From NCBI GenBank assembly GCA_003001975.1, contig PVUG01000014.1, forward strand, positions 1 through 64,000: a stretch of DNA of 64,000 nt, in the 5' to 3' direction. Shown here piece by piece: positions 25,697-36,022 of the stretch (the stretch's first letter is position 1; every line of letters begins with the position of its first letter). This stretch comes from Martelella mediterranea (lineage in GTDB: Bacteria > Pseudomonadota > Alphaproteobacteria > Rhizobiales > Rhizobiaceae). The translations under genes and the position numbers were made by a program. The notes below the pieces were generated by a model that was given only the letters and a program-made list of their open reading frames with translations, had not been told where the DNA came from and did no database searches.

Positions 25697-26661
25697 CGAC
25701 ACCGAAAGCCGAGCTCCATTGCCATATAGAAGGGGCGACCCCGCCCGCTCTTGCCGCCCGGCTTGCCGATAAATACGGGGTCGACCTTTCGTCCTGGCTG
25801 CATGAAGGCCGTTATGTCTGGCACGATTTTTCAAGCTTCATCGCCTGTTACGCGGCAATCGCGAGCGTCTTTCGCTCGGAGGAGGATTTTGCGGCTTTGG
25901 CGGAAGCCTATCTCGATGAGCTTGCCGCAGCGGGCGCGATCTATTCGGAGCTGTTTGTCTCTCCCGAGCAGGGGCTTGCTGCGGGTCTTTCCCGCGACGG
26001 CTATATGCGGGCGATCTCGGCGGGCATCGAGGCGGCCAAAAACAGGACCGGCATTGAGTGCCGGATGGTGATGATCGGCGAGCGGCATATGGGGCCGGAG
26101 CAGGTCGAGGGTGCTGCGCGCTACGCCGTTTCCTGCGGTTTTCCATTGCTGACGGGCTTCAACATGGCTGGCGATGAACGCGTGGGCCGCGTGGCCGATT
26201 ATGCCCGCGCCTTCGACATCGCCCGCGACGGCGGGCTGAAACTGACCATCCACGCCGGTGAAGTCTGCGGACCGGGTTCGGTGCGCGATGCGCTGGATCT
26301 GGTGCGCCCGGACCGGATCGGCCACGGTGTGCGGGCGGTCGAAGACCCCGGCCTTGTCCGTCGGCTTGCCGATGAGGGCGTGGTGCTCGAGGTCTGCCCG
26401 GGTTCCAATATCGCGCTGTCGGTCTATCCCGATTTCCGCTCCCATCCGTTGCGCCAGCTTTTTGATGCCGGTGTCCGGGTCACGCTCAATTCCGACGATC
26501 CGCCGTTCTTCGACACCTCGCTTGCGCGTGAATATGCGGTGGCACAAAGCGAAATGGGCCTTTCTGCCGCGGCGATTGCCGCCATGACGCGCCAGGCGAT
26601 TGCGGCGGCATTCGTCGATGAGCCGACGCGCGCGCGACTTTACGCCCGGCTTGACGGCTGA
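25693..26661 (+). CDS. add: Adenosine deaminase
   Basis: 322 residues from a GTG start that overlaps the deoB stop (GTGA). It converts adenosine or deoxyadenosine to the inosine form. Catalytic features: His9 and His11 in ELHCHIEG, the zinc/general-acid block [29 protein letters not shown] and [16 protein letters not shown]. An ATG-like start further upstream (25531) would lie inside deoB and precede the conserved [11 protein letters not shown], so the GTG is preferred. It is shorter than eukaryotic ADA, as is usual for alphaproteobacterial forms. Confidence 0.94.
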   Translation: MTTPKAELHCHIEGATPPALAARLADKYGVDLSSWLHEGRYVWHDFSSFIACYAAIASVFRSEEDFAALAEAYLDELAAAGAIYSELFVSPEQGLAAGLSRDGYMRAISAGIEAAKNRTGIECRMVMIGERHMGPEQVEGAARYAVSCGFPLLTGFNMAGDERVGRVADYARAFDIARDGGLKLTIHAGEVCGPGSVRDALDLVRPDRIGHGVRAVEDPGLVRRLADEGVVLEVCPGSNIALSVYPDFRSHPLRQLFDAGVRVTLNSDDPPFFDTSLAREYAVAQSEMGLSAAAIAAMTRQAIAAAFVDEPTRARLYARLDG

Positions 26662-26769
26662 AACGGTGGAAAATGCCGGGATATGTGTGCAAAGCCTGCG
26701 TGATGCTTGCTGCATTGCTGTCTTTTGCGCCATAACGGGGCCAGTGCACAAAAAGACGGGAAGACCTCC

Positions 26770-27399
26770 ATGAACGGCGCAACGGTCATCGACCATCCTC
26801 TGGTTCAACACAAGCTGACGAAGATGCGTCAGAAAGATACGTCGACGGCCGGTTTTCGCAGGCTGCTCAGGGAAATCTCGACCCTGCTCTGTTACGAGGT
26901 CACGCGCGATCTTGAACTGACCATGGAGACGATCGAGACCCCGCTGACGACGATGGAAGCGCCGGTTCTCGAAGGCAAGAAACTGGTGTTTGCCTCGATC
27001 CTGCGCGCCGGCAACGGTCTTCTGGAAGGCATGCTCGATCTGGTGCCGTCTGCCCGCGTTTCTCATATCGGGGTTTACCGCGATCACGAAACGCTTGAGG
27101 CGATCGAATATTTCTTCAAGGCACCGGAAGATATCGGCGAACGGCTGGTGATTGTCGTCGATCCGATGCTGGCGACCGGCAATTCGTCGATCGCCGCCGT
27201 TGACCGGCTGAAGGAACGCGGCGTGACCAATCTGCGGTTCCTGTGCCTGTTGGCCGCGCCCGAGGGCATCGAGCACTTTCACAAAAGCCATCCCGACGTG
27301 CCGATCTACACGGCCGCCATCGACAGCCATCTGAACGAGAAAGGCTATATCGTTCCGGGGCTGGGGGACGCCGGCGACCGGATGTACGGCACCAAGTAA
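26770..27399 (+). CDS. upp: Uracil phosphoribosyltransferase
   Basis: 209 residues, the family length. It makes UMP from uracil and PRPP. It has [31 protein letters not shown] near the start, the flexible loop [16 protein letters not shown], the PRPP-binding [14 protein letters not shown] and the C-terminal [18 protein letters not shown]. It follows add by 108 bp and completes a pyrimidine/purine salvage set. Confidence 0.97.
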   Translation: MNGATVIDHPLVQHKLTKMRQKDTSTAGFRRLLREISTLLCYEVTRDLELTMETIETPLTTMEAPVLEGKKLVFASILRAGNGLLEGMLDLVPSARVSHIGVYRDHETLEAIEYFFKAPEDIGERLVIVVDPMLATGNSSIAAVDRLKERGVTNLRFLCLLAAPEGIEHFHKSHPDVPIYTAAIDSHLNEKGYIVPGLGDAGDRMYGTK

Positions 27400-27406
27400 G
27401 CCACCG

Positions 27407-27862
27407 TCACGGTGTCAACGGCAGGCGATACCGCACGAAATTATCGGCCTTGTCGTACCGATCGTAGAGCCGGCGCGCGGTTTCGTTGTCTTTGTTGGTG
27501 TGCCAGTAGAGATTCGTCCAGCCATCGCGCCGGCCCATCGCGATCAGGTCATCAATCAGCCGTTTACCGATGCCGCGCCCGCGCTGGTTTTCGTCCACGA
27601 ACAGATCTTCCAGATAACAAGCGGGTTCGACCGCCCAGGTGCGCGGGTGGAGAATGCAGGTCGCAAAACCCACTGGCCTGTCATCGATAACCGCAAGCCG
27701 CGTGAACACAGGGGCAATCGGATCAATGATCCGCGACCATGTCATTTCCGTCACATCCGGGGCGATGTCGGAGCCATAAAAGGTCAGATACCCCTGCCAG
27801 AGTGTAAGCCATGCGGGTTTGTCTTCGGCTTTCGCTGTACGAATACTGATATTTTCGCTCAT
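27407..27862 (-). CDS. GNAT family N-acetyltransferase
   Basis: 151 residues. Motif A is in ACYLEDLFVDENQRGRGIGKRLIDDLIAMGR, with the Q-R-G-R-G-I-G acetyl-CoA loop, and motif B is in WHTNKDNETARRLYDRYDK. It resembles small-molecule acetyltransferases of the diamine/aminoglycoside-like group; the substrate is unknown. Its start overlaps the end of the aldo/keto reductase gene by 4 bp, so the two are co-transcribed leftward. Confidence 0.88.
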   Translation of the reverse strand: MSENISIRTAKAEDKPAWLTLWQGYLTFYGSDIAPDVTEMTWSRIIDPIAPVFTRLAVIDDRPVGFATCILHPRTWAVEPACYLEDLFVDENQRGRGIGKRLIDDLIAMGRRDGWTNLYWHTNKDNETARRLYDRYDKADNFVRYRLPLTP

Positions 27863-28809
27863 TCTCCGGCTTCCTGAAGCATTTGCAGGGCTTCCTGGGT
27901 GAGGTCGATGTCGGGTGCGCGCAGCAGCGTGTCCATCTGTTCAGGGCGTGAAGCGCTGGCAATCGGCGCCGTCACGCCGCGCCGCGTCATCAGCCACGCA
28001 AGCGCTATTGCCGCAGGATGTTCACCGGTCTGCGATGCGACGGTTTCAAGCGCGGCGAGAATGCGTCTTCCCCGGTCGTCGAAATATTTCTCGACATGTC
28101 TTGCTCGCGCCGTTGACGCGGCGTCGTCGAAAGACCTGTATTTTCCGGTCAGGAAGCCTGCTGCAAGGCTGAAATAGGTGATGACGCCGATATCATGCTC
28201 GACACAGAGTTCGGCCAGCGCGCCCTCAAAGCCGGAGCGGTCATAAAGATTGTACAGCGGCTGCAACACATCATAGCGCGCCCGGCCGGTGTGCTCGGCA
28301 ACCGTCAGTGCCTCCTCAAGCTGCCGGGCATCGAGATTGGATGCACCGATCGCCCTGACCTTTCCCTGTTCGCGCAGTCGTGTGAAAGCGCCGATCGTCT
28401 CATCATAGTCGGTATCGGGGTCCGGCCAGTGGGCCAGATAGACATCGAGATAATCGGTCTGCAGACGTTTGAGCGAATCCTCCACCGCGCGCATGATCCA
28501 GTCTTCTCCGAGGCCTTTCCTGCCGGGTCCCATTTCCGAGCCGACCTTGGTGATGATGACGACGTCCTCGCGCGCTACGCCCCCGCGCTTCAGCCAGTTG
28601 CCAATGATCGTTTCCGATTCGCCGCCGGCGTTTCCATCAACCCAGGCGGAATAGACATCCGCCGTATCGATCGCATTGAAGCCGGCGCCGACAAAGCGGT
28701 CAAGCAGCGCAAAGGACGTCTGCTCATCCGCTGTCCAGCCGAACACATTGCCGCCGAAGACAACGGGCGATATTTCTATATCCGTTCTGCCAAGTCTTCG
28801 TCTGTGCAT
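27859..28809 (-). CDS. Aldo/keto reductase
   Basis: 316 residues. It is an NADP(H)-dependent carbonyl reductase with the TIM-barrel tetrad: Asp and Tyr in AIDTADVYSAW, Lys in VVIITKVGSEMG and His in DVYLAHWPDPDTDYDET. The nucleotide-binding end PIASASRPEQMDTLL is present. It resembles the YajO/tas-like oxidoreductase group. It is divergent from the Gfo/Idh/MocA gene at 28978 and heads a two-gene leftward unit with the acetyltransferase. Confidence 0.93.
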   Translation of the reverse strand: MHRRRLGRTDIEISPVVFGGNVFGWTADEQTSFALLDRFVGAGFNAIDTADVYSAWVDGNAGGESETIIGNWLKRGGVAREDVVIITKVGSEMGPGRKGLGEDWIMRAVEDSLKRLQTDYLDVYLAHWPDPDTDYDETIGAFTRLREQGKVRAIGASNLDARQLEEALTVAEHTGRARYDVLQPLYNLYDRSGFEGALAELCVEHDIGVITYFSLAAGFLTGKYRSFDDAASTARARHVEKYFDDRGRRILAALETVASQTGEHPAAIALAWLMTRRGVTAPIASASRPEQMDTLLRAPDIDLTQEALQMLQEAGE

Positions 28810-28977
28810 TGTTTCCTCCCGGGTGCTGACCCTTTTCCATCCTTAACGTAGGTTGCCTGCGGCTGCATGGCAATGGAACCGACGTCGAAGCGAAAGCGAC
28901 AAAACGCCCGATTTGCCGGTTGCACACGTGCCGGCCGATTTCTATGCTGGCCGCGGAATAACAGGTGAGGAAATCCC

Positions 28978-29967
28978 ATGTTGCGTTTTGGAATTGTTTC
29001 GACCGCCAAAATCGGTCGTGAAGCCGTCGTGCCGGCAATCGTCGATGCGGACAATGCCGTGCTGTCGGCTGTCGCCAGCCGCGATCTCGAGCGGGCGCAG
29101 GCCATGGCGACCCGCTTCGGCGCGCCGCACGCTTTCGCCTCTTACGAGGAAATGCTGGCGAGCGATGTGATCGACGCGGTCTATATTCCGCTGCCGACCT
29201 CACAGCATGTGGAATGGGCCATCAAGGCCGCGGATGCCGGAAAGCATGTTCTGGTCGAAAAGCCGCTGGCACTGAAGGCGGAGGATATCGAACCGGTCAT
29301 CGCGGCGCGTGATCGCAACAATGTACTGATCAGCGAAGCCTTCATGGTTACCTACGCGCCGGTCTGGCACAAGATACGCGCGCTTCTTGCCGATGGCGCG
29401 ATTGGCACGCTGCAGCAGGTTCAGGGCTCCTTTACCTATTTTCTGCGCGATGCCACCAATATGCGCAACATTCCCGCGCTCGGTGGTGGCGGACTGCCCG
29501 ATATCGGCGTCTATCCGACCGTGACCACGCGGTTTGCCACCGGTGCGGAGCCCACGCGGCTTCAGGCAACGGTGCGCTATGACAGCGAATTCGGCACGGA
29601 TATCTATGCCTCTGTACGTGCGGAATTCCCGGGCTTCGAGGCAAGCTTTTACATCTCCACGCAGCTTGCCCACCGGCAGTCGATGACCTTCCACGGCACC
29701 GAGGGCATGATTGAGGTGCTCTCCCCCTTCAATGGCGAGCGCTGGGGTGAGGAAACCTTGCTGCTTTCCAACCAGAACCATAGCGAGACCCAGGCCTTCC
29801 GCTTTCAGGACAGCCGCCAGTATGTTCGTGAGGTCGAGGCGTTTTCCGAAGCAGCGAGCGGCGGCAAGGCCGAGGTGTTCACGCTCGAAAATTCGGTGAA
29901 GAACCAGCGGGTGATCGATGCGATCTACCGTGCCGGCAAGCTCGACGGCGGCTGGGAAACCGTGTGA
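28978..29967 (+). CDS. Gfo/Idh/MocA family NAD(P)-dependent oxidoreductase
   Basis: 329 residues. The Rossmann start is [20 protein letters not shown]; the conserved [23 protein letters not shown] carries the catalytic EKP lysine; and the substrate domain includes [21 protein letters not shown] with the usual D-x-G-x-Y signature. These enzymes oxidise or reduce sugars and polyols; the substrate is not identifiable. It is monocistronic, divergent from the aldo/keto reductase. Confidence 0.93.
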   Translation: MLRFGIVSTAKIGREAVVPAIVDADNAVLSAVASRDLERAQAMATRFGAPHAFASYEEMLASDVIDAVYIPLPTSQHVEWAIKAADAGKHVLVEKPLALKAEDIEPVIAARDRNNVLISEAFMVTYAPVWHKIRALLADGAIGTLQQVQGSFTYFLRDATNMRNIPALGGGGLPDIGVYPTVTTRFATGAEPTRLQATVRYDSEFGTDIYASVRAEFPGFEASFYISTQLAHRQSMTFHGTEGMIEVLSPFNGERWGEETLLLSNQNHSETQAFRFQDSRQYVREVEAFSEAASGGKAEVFTLENSVKNQRVIDAIYRAGKLDGGWETV

Positions 29968-29995
29968 CTGCCGACAGGCAGGTCATTTCTCTCTC

Positions 29996-30024
29996 GTCAC
30001 CCCGGCCTTGAGCCGGGGTCCATG
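29996..30024 (+). repeat. Variant palindromic repeat, left copy
   Basis: CCCCGGCCTTGAGCCGGGG with GTCA before and TCCATGG after has the same GTCA...CTTGA...TCCA layout as the main repeat family, but a different arm sequence. It pairs with the inverted copy at 30093-30122. Confidence 0.65.
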
Positions 30025-30092
30025 GCCATACGGTGGAACGTATCGAAGTCGTCGTTGCGCGCGCGTCTTGCGAAGGCCGTGCCGCGTCGCTT

Positions 30093-30122
30093 TGGATGCC
30101 GGCTCAGGGCCGGCATGACGGA
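30093..30122 (+). repeat. Variant palindromic repeat, right copy (inverted)
   Basis: TGGATGCCGGC-N5-GCCGGCATGACGG has the TGGAT and ATGACG ends of the main family in reverse orientation. It forms a forward-reverse pair with the copy at 29996, in the gap between the oxidoreductase and the ArsC-like gene. Confidence 0.65.
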
Positions 30123-30201
30123 GAAGCCGGGGGAAACGACGGCATATTGCTTGATCGGATGTGGCCTTTAACGACGCTCGAACTTTGGAAGGACAAGGGG
30201 C

Positions 30202-30555
30202 ATGGCGGTAACGCTTTACGGAATTCGAAACTGCGACACCATGAAGAAGGCGTGGACCTGGCTGGACAATCACGGGGTCGGCTACGAACTCCATGATTAC
30301 AAGAAAGCCGGCATCGACCGCGCGCATCTGGAGCGCTGGTGTGATGACGCCGGGTGGGAAAAGGTGCTGAACCGCGCCGGCATGACCTTCCGCAAGCTCC
30401 CCGATGCCGAAAAACAGGACCTCGATCGGGAAAAGGCCATCGGTCTGATGCTTTCCAATCCTTCCATGATCAAGCGTCCGGTGCTGGAGGACGGCGACCG
30501 GCTGATCGTCGGCTTCAAGCCGGAAACCTATGCGGACTTTTTCGACAAGGCGTGA
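30202..30555 (+). CDS. ArsC/Spx-family reductase-like protein (YffB type)
   Basis: 117 residues. It has a thioredoxin fold of the ArsC family: VTLYGIRNCDTMKKAWTWLDNHGVGYELHDYKKAG, with the single Cys of the C-D-T motif, and later the MLSNPSMIKRPVLEDGDRLIVGFKPETY segment. True arsenate reductases have R-x-x-K and more cysteines, so this is more likely the uncharacterised YffB group. It is followed after 3 bp by the YbaK gene, so the two form an operon. Confidence 0.9.
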   Translation: MAVTLYGIRNCDTMKKAWTWLDNHGVGYELHDYKKAGIDRAHLERWCDDAGWEKVLNRAGMTFRKLPDAEKQDLDREKAIGLMLSNPSMIKRPVLEDGDRLIVGFKPETYADFFDKA

Positions 30556-30558
30556 ACG

Positions 30559-31032
30559 ATGGCGAAGACCACTCAGGCAACCCGGTTTCTCGACAAGGCC
30601 GGTGTTTCCTACACCATCCAGCAATATGATTATGACCCCAATGCCTTCAAGGTCGGGCTGCAGGCCGCCGAAGCCATCGGGGAACCGGCCGAGCGGGTGC
30701 TGAAGACGCTGATGGCGGAAGTCGATGGCAAGCCGGTCTGCGCCGTTTTGCCGTCGAATGCCGAAGCGTCGATGAAAAAGCTGGCTGCCGCCTTTTCGGG
30801 CAAGCATGCCCATATGCTGGAAGTGCCCGCCGCCGAACGCCTGTCCGGCTATCACGTCGGCGGTATCTCGCCTTTTGGTCAGAGAAAGCGTGTGCCTGTG
30901 GTCTTCGAAATCGCCGCCCTTGACCATCCCTATGTGATCATGAATGGCGGTCAGCGCGGCCTTCAGGTGAAGCTTGCCCCGGCAGATGCGGTAAAGGCTC
31001 TGGGCGCGGCGACCGCGGGCTTTATCGCATAA
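30559..31032 (+). CDS. ybaK: Cys-tRNA(Pro)/Cys-tRNA(Cys) deacylase YbaK
   Basis: 157 residues. It is a trans-editing enzyme that clears mischarged Cys-tRNA(Pro). The YbaK fold is recognisable in TQATRFLDKAGVSYTIQQYDYDP, then PAERVLKTLMAEVDGKPVCAVLPSN, then the signature VGGISPFGQRKRVPVVFEIAAL and MNGGQRGLQVKLAP. The conserved Lys in VLKTLM is present. It is the second gene of a pair with the ArsC-like gene. Confidence 0.93.
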   Translation: MAKTTQATRFLDKAGVSYTIQQYDYDPNAFKVGLQAAEAIGEPAERVLKTLMAEVDGKPVCAVLPSNAEASMKKLAAAFSGKHAHMLEVPAAERLSGYHVGGISPFGQRKRVPVVFEIAALDHPYVIMNGGQRGLQVKLAPADAVKALGAATAGFIA

Positions 31033-31100
31033 CGCCGATTCCATTTCAGTCTGAAACGCTTTAGATAGGTCTCAACAGAAACCATCAGCGTGAGGCAATC

Positions 31101-32357
31101 ATGACCGGCGAAACAAAGCTTCCCCATCCCGTAGACCTGAAAGCGCTGGAAAAACTGGCGGAAGTGGCCGTGCATGTCGGCCTCAACCTGGCCGAGGGGC
31201 AGGACCTGGTGATGACCGCGCCGATCGAAGCGCAGCCGCTGACCCGGCTGATCACCCGCCATGCCTACAAGGCCGGCGCGGGCGTGGTGACGACGATCTT
31301 TTCCGATCCGCAGGCAACCCTCGAACGTTTCGAAAATGCCCATGATGCCAGCTTCGACAAGGCCGCCGGCTGGCTTTACGAGGGCATGGGGCTGGCTTAC
31401 GAGCGCGGTGCCGCCCGGCTTGCGATTGCTGGCGACGACCCGATGCTGCTGGCCGCGCAGGACCCGGAAAAGGTTTCACGCGCCAACCGGGCGAATTCGA
31501 CGGCCTACAAACCCGCACTGGAAAAGATCGCAGGTTTCGACATCAACTGGAATATCGTCTCCTACCCTTCGCTTGCCTGGGCCAAGACCGTGTTTCCCGA
31601 GGATCCCGACGCCATGGCTGTTGCCAAGCTGGCAAGGGCGATCTTCGCCGCCTCGCGGGTCAATCAGCCTGACCCGATCGCGGCCTGGCGCGAGCATAAC
31701 GACCAGCTTCACAGCCGCTCTGCGTGGCTGAACGGCAAGCGCTTTTCGGCACTGCACTACACCGGGCCGGGGACCGATCTGACCATCGGACTTGCCGATG
31801 ACCATGAATGGAGCGGCGGCGCTTCGATGGCCAAGAACGGCATTGTCTGCAATCCCAATATCCCGACAGAAGAAGTGTTCACCACGCCGCACCGGCTGCG
31901 GGTTGAAGGCCATGTCTCCTCGACCAAGCCGCTGTCCCATCAGGGAACGCTGATCGACGATATCCGCGTCCAGTTCGAAAATGGCCGGATCGTACATGCC
32001 GCCGCCGCAAAGGGTGGCGACGTGCTCAACAAGGTTCTGGATACCGACGAGGGGGCGAGCCGTCTCGGCGAAGTCGCGCTGGTGCCGCATTCCTCACCGA
32101 TCTCGGCAAGCGGAATCCTGTTCTACAACACCCTGTTTGATGAAAACGCCTCCTGCCATATCGCGCTCGGGCAGTGCTATTCGAAATGCTTCATCGATGG
32201 CGACAAGCTTTCCTCCGATGAAATTGCGGCCAAGGGCGGCAATTCCTCGCTGATCCATATCGACTGGATGATCGGTTCGGACAAGATCGATATCGACGGC
32301 ATCGATGCGAACGGCAATGCCACGCCGGTGATGCGTGGCGGCGAATGGGCCGATTGA
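31101..32357 (+). CDS. Aminopeptidase, M29 (AmpS/PepS thermophilic type)
   Basis: 418 residues. It is a cobalt/zinc-dependent aminopeptidase. Family metal ligands appear in order: Glu in NPNIPTEEVFTTPH, Glu in LGEVALVPHSSPIS, His in NASCHIALGQCYS, and His and Asp in SSLIHIDWMIGSDKI. The N-terminal domain begins LEKLAEVAVHVGLNLAEGQDLVMTAPIEA. It is downstream of ybaK by 68 bp and convergent with xseA. Confidence 0.93.
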   Translation: MTGETKLPHPVDLKALEKLAEVAVHVGLNLAEGQDLVMTAPIEAQPLTRLITRHAYKAGAGVVTTIFSDPQATLERFENAHDASFDKAAGWLYEGMGLAYERGAARLAIAGDDPMLLAAQDPEKVSRANRANSTAYKPALEKIAGFDINWNIVSYPSLAWAKTVFPEDPDAMAVAKLARAIFAASRVNQPDPIAAWREHNDQLHSRSAWLNGKRFSALHYTGPGTDLTIGLADDHEWSGGASMAKNGIVCNPNIPTEEVFTTPHRLRVEGHVSSTKPLSHQGTLIDDIRVQFENGRIVHAAAAKGGDVLNKVLDTDEGASRLGEVALVPHSSPISASGILFYNTLFDENASCHIALGQCYSKCFIDGDKLSSDEIAAKGGNSSLIHIDWMIGSDKIDIDGIDANGNATPVMRGGEWAD

Positions 32358-32438
32358 AACACTGTTTTGCAATAGAAAATTATCCCTTCCCGGAACCGGG
32401 GCGGGAGGCATTGGTGCCGGCCGCAAAGGGCAAAGGCT

Positions 32439-33929
32439 CTAAAACAGGCTGCCCTGTTCGGGCGGTTTTGCCTTCGAGGCGGGCTTCTTGCGGGCCGGTT
32501 TCGGCTTTGCCGCCTTTGGCTTTTCCGTATTGGTCTCTGCCGGCGACGGGCCGGGCGCACTGTCGCCTGTGACAGCGCTGATACGGCCATCGGCAAACTC
32601 GATTTCGATACCGGTGGCAGGGCCAAGACCTTCGGCCCGGGAGACGGGCCGGTTTTCCCCATCGCGGATCACCGCAAAGCCGCGGGCCAGCACATTCTTG
32701 TAGGACAGTGAGTTCAAGACCCGATGCTGGCTGGCCAGGGCGGCACGGTGGGTTTTCATGTTGGCCGCGATCGCCGTGTCGGCACGTGCGGTGAGAACCT
32801 GGATCTGCTCGCGGTCTCGCGCCACCATCATCGAAAGCCGCTGCGGCATGCCCGAAAGCCCGGAGACGCTGCGCTCGAACGTCCGCCGCTTGTTGATGGT
32901 GTTGAGTTCCAGCGCCCGGCCCAGACGCAGACCGGCTTCGTCGAAACGGCGGCGCGGCAGCGCCAGCAACTGGTCGAGCGATGGCAGGCCGCGGGCAAGA
33001 CCGGTCAGCGTCTGGCGGCGGAAATCCATCAGCCTAGTCATTGCCGAGGCAAGCCTTGCGGATGTGCGCGCCTGATCTGCGACAAGCTCCGCCTTGACCG
33101 GAACGGCGCGTTCGGCGGCCCCCGTCGGCGTCGGTGCGCGATAATCGGCGGCGTGGTCGATCAGGGTCCAGTCGGTCTCGTGCCCCACAGCGGAAATCAG
33201 CGGGATTTCACTCTCGTAAGCCGCCCGCACCACGGCCTCGTCGTTGAAGCCCCAGAGGTCTTCCAGCGAACCGCCGCCGCGCGCGACGATCAGCACGTCC
33301 GGCCGCTTGACCGGCCCATCGGGCGCGCAGGCATTGAAGCCGCGTATAGCCGCCGCCACGGCATCGCCGGAACCTTCGCCCTGGACCTTGACCGGCCAGA
33401 CCACGACGTGAACGGGGAAGCGATCGGTGATGCGGTGCAGAATATCGCGGATGACCGCGCCGGTGGGCGACGTCACGACACCGACGACCCGGGGCATGAA
33501 CGGGATCGGCTTCTTGGCTTCGGCGTCAAAAAGCCCCTCGGCGGCAAGCTTCTTGCGCCGCTCTTCCAGAAGCGCCATCAGCGCGCCGGCGCCCGCCGGC
33601 TCCAGCGATTCCACCACGATCTGGTATTTCGAGGCGCCGGGGAAGGTGGTGACCTTGCCGGTGGCAATCACCTCCATGCCTTCTTCCGGCTTGATCTTCA
33701 GCCCCGAAAAAACGCCCCGCCAGATGACGGCGTCAATGCGCGCCCGCTCATCCTTCAGCGAGAAATAGGCATGGCCGGACGAATGCTGCCCGCGAAAGCC
33801 CGAGATTTCGCCACGCAGGCGTATCCGGTCGAAACGGTCTTCGACCGTGCGCTTGATGGAGCCGGAAAGCTCCGAAACGGTGAACTCGGTCAGATTGCCG
33901 GCTGATTCGGTGTCAAACAGATTGCTCAT
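32439..33929 (-). CDS. xseA: Exodeoxyribonuclease VII large subunit XseA
   Basis: 496 residues. It is the catalytic and DNA-binding subunit of exonuclease VII. It has the N-terminal OB fold ([45 protein letters not shown]) and then the nuclease domain with [38 protein letters not shown] and [29 protein letters not shown] coiled-coil region and a Lys/Pro/Ala-rich tail follow, ending in QGSLF, which resembles a sliding-clamp binding pentapeptide. It lies downstream of dnaA on the same strand, 86 bp apart. Confidence 0.95.
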   Translation of the reverse strand: MSNLFDTESAGNLTEFTVSELSGSIKRTVEDRFDRIRLRGEISGFRGQHSSGHAYFSLKDERARIDAVIWRGVFSGLKIKPEEGMEVIATGKVTTFPGASKYQIVVESLEPAGAGALMALLEERRKKLAAEGLFDAEAKKPIPFMPRVVGVVTSPTGAVIRDILHRITDRFPVHVVVWPVKVQGEGSGDAVAAAIRGFNACAPDGPVKRPDVLIVARGGGSLEDLWGFNDEAVVRAAYESEIPLISAVGHETDWTLIDHAADYRAPTPTGAAERAVPVKAELVADQARTSARLASAMTRLMDFRRQTLTGLARGLPSLDQLLALPRRRFDEAGLRLGRALELNTINKRRTFERSVSGLSGMPQRLSMMVARDREQIQVLTARADTAIAANMKTHRAALASQHRVLNSLSYKNVLARGFAVIRDGENRPVSRAEGLGPATGIEIEFADGRISAVTGDSAPGPSPAETNTEKPKAAKPKPARKKPASKAKPPEQGSLF

Positions 33930-33963
33930 GGCGCCAGTCTAACCGATCTGCCCACGTCTTTCA

Positions 33964-33996
33964 CCGGTGACCGCCTTTGGTTTTGGCGATCACCGG
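33964..33996 (-). terminator. Hairpin after dnaA
   Basis: CCGGTGACCGCC (33964-33975) pairs with GGCGATCACCGG (33985-33996) at 11 of 12 positions around a 9-nt loop, about 20 bp after the dnaA stop. On the minus strand no U-tract follows, so it may be a weak terminator or an RNA-stabilising hairpin. Confidence 0.4.
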
Positions 33997-34015
33997 GTGA
34001 GAGCGTTTGCCGTGT

Positions 34016-35563
34016 TTACTCGTTGATCAGCCGCTTCAAAAGCTCGACTTCCTGAGAAAGTTTCTGATCCTGTTCCAGAAGATCCTCGATCTTGCGCACG
34101 GCATGCAAAACCGTGGTGTGATCGCGGCCGCCGAACCGTCTTCCGATTTCGGGGAAGGAGCGCGGGGTCATGGTCTTGGCAAGGAACATAGCGATCTGGC
34201 GCGGCTTCACGATCACCCGCGTGCGGCGGTTGGAAACGAGTTCCTGCCGCGTCACGCAGTAATGACGGGCGACAACGCGCTGGATATCCTCGATCCGGAC
34301 CCGCCGGGGCTCGCCCGTGCCGACCAGATGGACCAGCAGTTCGTCAACGCGCTCGATCGAAAGGTCGGGTTCGAAGGACCGGCGGAAAAGCAGCTGGTTG
34401 AAGGCGCCTTCCAGTTCGCGGCCGCTTGCCGTCACCTTGCCGGCGACATGCTCGAGTACGCTTGCGGGAATGTCGATGGACGGATCTTCCTGCTGGGCCA
34501 GAAACAGCCGGCGCTTCAGCATTTCGAGCCGCATGGCATAGTCGGGCGCTTCGATTTCAAGCGAGACGCCGCCGGTCAGGCGCGAACGCACGCGCGGATC
34601 GAGCGATTCCAGCTCCCAGGGCGCGCGGTCGGCGGCAACGACGACCTGCTTGGCGCTGTCGAGCAGCGTATTGAGGAGATGGCAGAATTCGTGCTGGATC
34701 ATCTTGCCCTGCAGGAACTGCATGTCATCGATCACCAGAAGGTCGATATTGCGCAGTGAGTCCTTCAGCGTCAGCGCGTCGTTGTCGCGGATGGCTGTGG
34801 CAAATTTCCACATGAAATATTCGGCTGTCAGATAGACTACGCGCTGCTTGTCCGGCGAGGCCAGTGCGGCGTTGGCGATGGCCTGCAGCAGATGGGTCTT
34901 GCCCAGTCCGACCGAGGAATGGATGAACAGCGGATTGAAGCGCACGGCTGCCATGCCCGATTCCGCAATCGTCTTGGCGGCCGCAAAGGCAACGCGGTTG
35001 GACGACCCTTCGACAAAGCTGTCAAAGGTGAAAAAAGGGTCGAGCGGAGAACCGAATACGGTCTTCGCGCCACTGTTTACGCCGCGGGCCGGGGTGTTGT
35101 CGGGCTCGGGCATCAGCGGCTGGTCGTTCATCGCACGCGGGATCGGCCGAGTGACCGCTGCCTGCTGTACCGGCGCGGATTTCGGCTTTTCCTGCGAAGG
35201 CTGAGGCCGCTGCGGGCGCGTTGCCGAACGCACAAGGACCTCGACCTTGAGCACCTGCGGGCGCTCGTTGCGGACCAGCTCGCCGAGCAGGTCGATATAA
35301 TGGTTGTTGATCCATGATTTCAGAAACGCTGTCGGAACCGAAAAACGAATGACGCTCTTGGAGGACGATTGCAGCTTCAGCCGGCCGAACCAGCTTGCAT
35401 AGACATCGGCACCCACATGGGCCTTGAGCGCTGTGCAGAAGCGCTCGAAAAACTGATTGTCGGTGTTCAAGTCCGCGTCCGGTGTTTCATCATGCTCCCC
35501 GTTATAGACCTCCGAAATGCCCGCATCATGCCCATTGCCCGGAGCTCCCGTTCTCGTTCTCAT
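34016..35563 (-). CDS. dnaA: Chromosomal replication initiator protein DnaA
   Basis: 515 residues from the ATG at 35563. Domain I is seen in [29 protein letters not shown] proline- and glutamine-rich linker follows, then the AAA+ domain III ([21 protein letters not shown], Walker [17 protein letters not shown], Walker [14 protein letters not shown], arginine-finger region [12 protein letters not shown]). Domain IV ends with the DNA-binding signature [25 protein letters not shown] at 35599 would add 12 residues, but the 35563 ATG has a better AAGGCGGCAAGGA leader. An 804-bp non-coding region precedes it, with clustered methylation sites. Confidence 0.95.
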   Translation of the reverse strand: MRTRTGAPGNGHDAGISEVYNGEHDETPDADLNTDNQFFERFCTALKAHVGADVYASWFGRLKLQSSSKSVIRFSVPTAFLKSWINNHYIDLLGELVRNERPQVLKVEVLVRSATRPQRPQPSQEKPKSAPVQQAAVTRPIPRAMNDQPLMPEPDNTPARGVNSGAKTVFGSPLDPFFTFDSFVEGSSNRVAFAAAKTIAESGMAAVRFNPLFIHSSVGLGKTHLLQAIANAALASPDKQRVVYLTAEYFMWKFATAIRDNDALTLKDSLRNIDLLVIDDMQFLQGKMIQHEFCHLLNTLLDSAKQVVVAADRAPWELESLDPRVRSRLTGGVSLEIEAPDYAMRLEMLKRRLFLAQQEDPSIDIPASVLEHVAGKVTASGRELEGAFNQLLFRRSFEPDLSIERVDELLVHLVGTGEPRRVRIEDIQRVVARHYCVTRQELVSNRRTRVIVKPRQIAMFLAKTMTPRSFPEIGRRFGGRDHTTVLHAVRKIEDLLEQDQKLSQEVELLKRLINE

Positions 35564-35595
35564 TCCTTGCCGCCTTTCAAACTCATCACCCTGGC

Positions 35596-35651
35596 GCAAG
35601 CGAGAAATGCGCTTGCAGCCTTTTTCCCTGGGGCCTTTTTTAAAAAAGGCC
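35596..35651 (-). promoter_or_regulatory. Two dyads in the dnaA 5' leader
   Basis: GCAAGCG (35596-35602) pairs with CGCTTGC (35610-35616), and 35632-35651 is a perfect 20-bp palindrome of form GGCC-T6-A6-GGCC. They lie 33-88 bp before the dnaA start and would be in its mRNA leader if transcription begins further upstream. A role in dnaA expression is inferred only. Confidence 0.4.
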
Positions 35652-36022
35652 TTTCGTTGAATTCCCGGTCATTGCCGGGTTTGGGACAGCCCTCACCAAC
35701 AGCGTCACCTCCTCGTAAAAGATGATGCCGGCGGTAAAGTGTCCGGTCAGTCGATTGTATTTGCCCCCGTGTACCCTCGTTCGCTTTACTGCCTTCAGAA
35801 AAAAGACATAGAATATCCAGCCCGGATCTCGTGAAGAAAACCAGGATGCAACCTGAAATTGTTGGAAAGACGAAGTCGAAACGACTACGCTTCCAGCTTC
35901 GGGAAGACAACACGCCCATTGAGAGCGCGCCCCTCCCGATAGGCTCGGGAGCTCAATCCGTCCGCTGATGTGAGACGCATTTAGGCAAGAACGCCGGGTA
36001 ATTTCAACAGGGATTTTTCACC

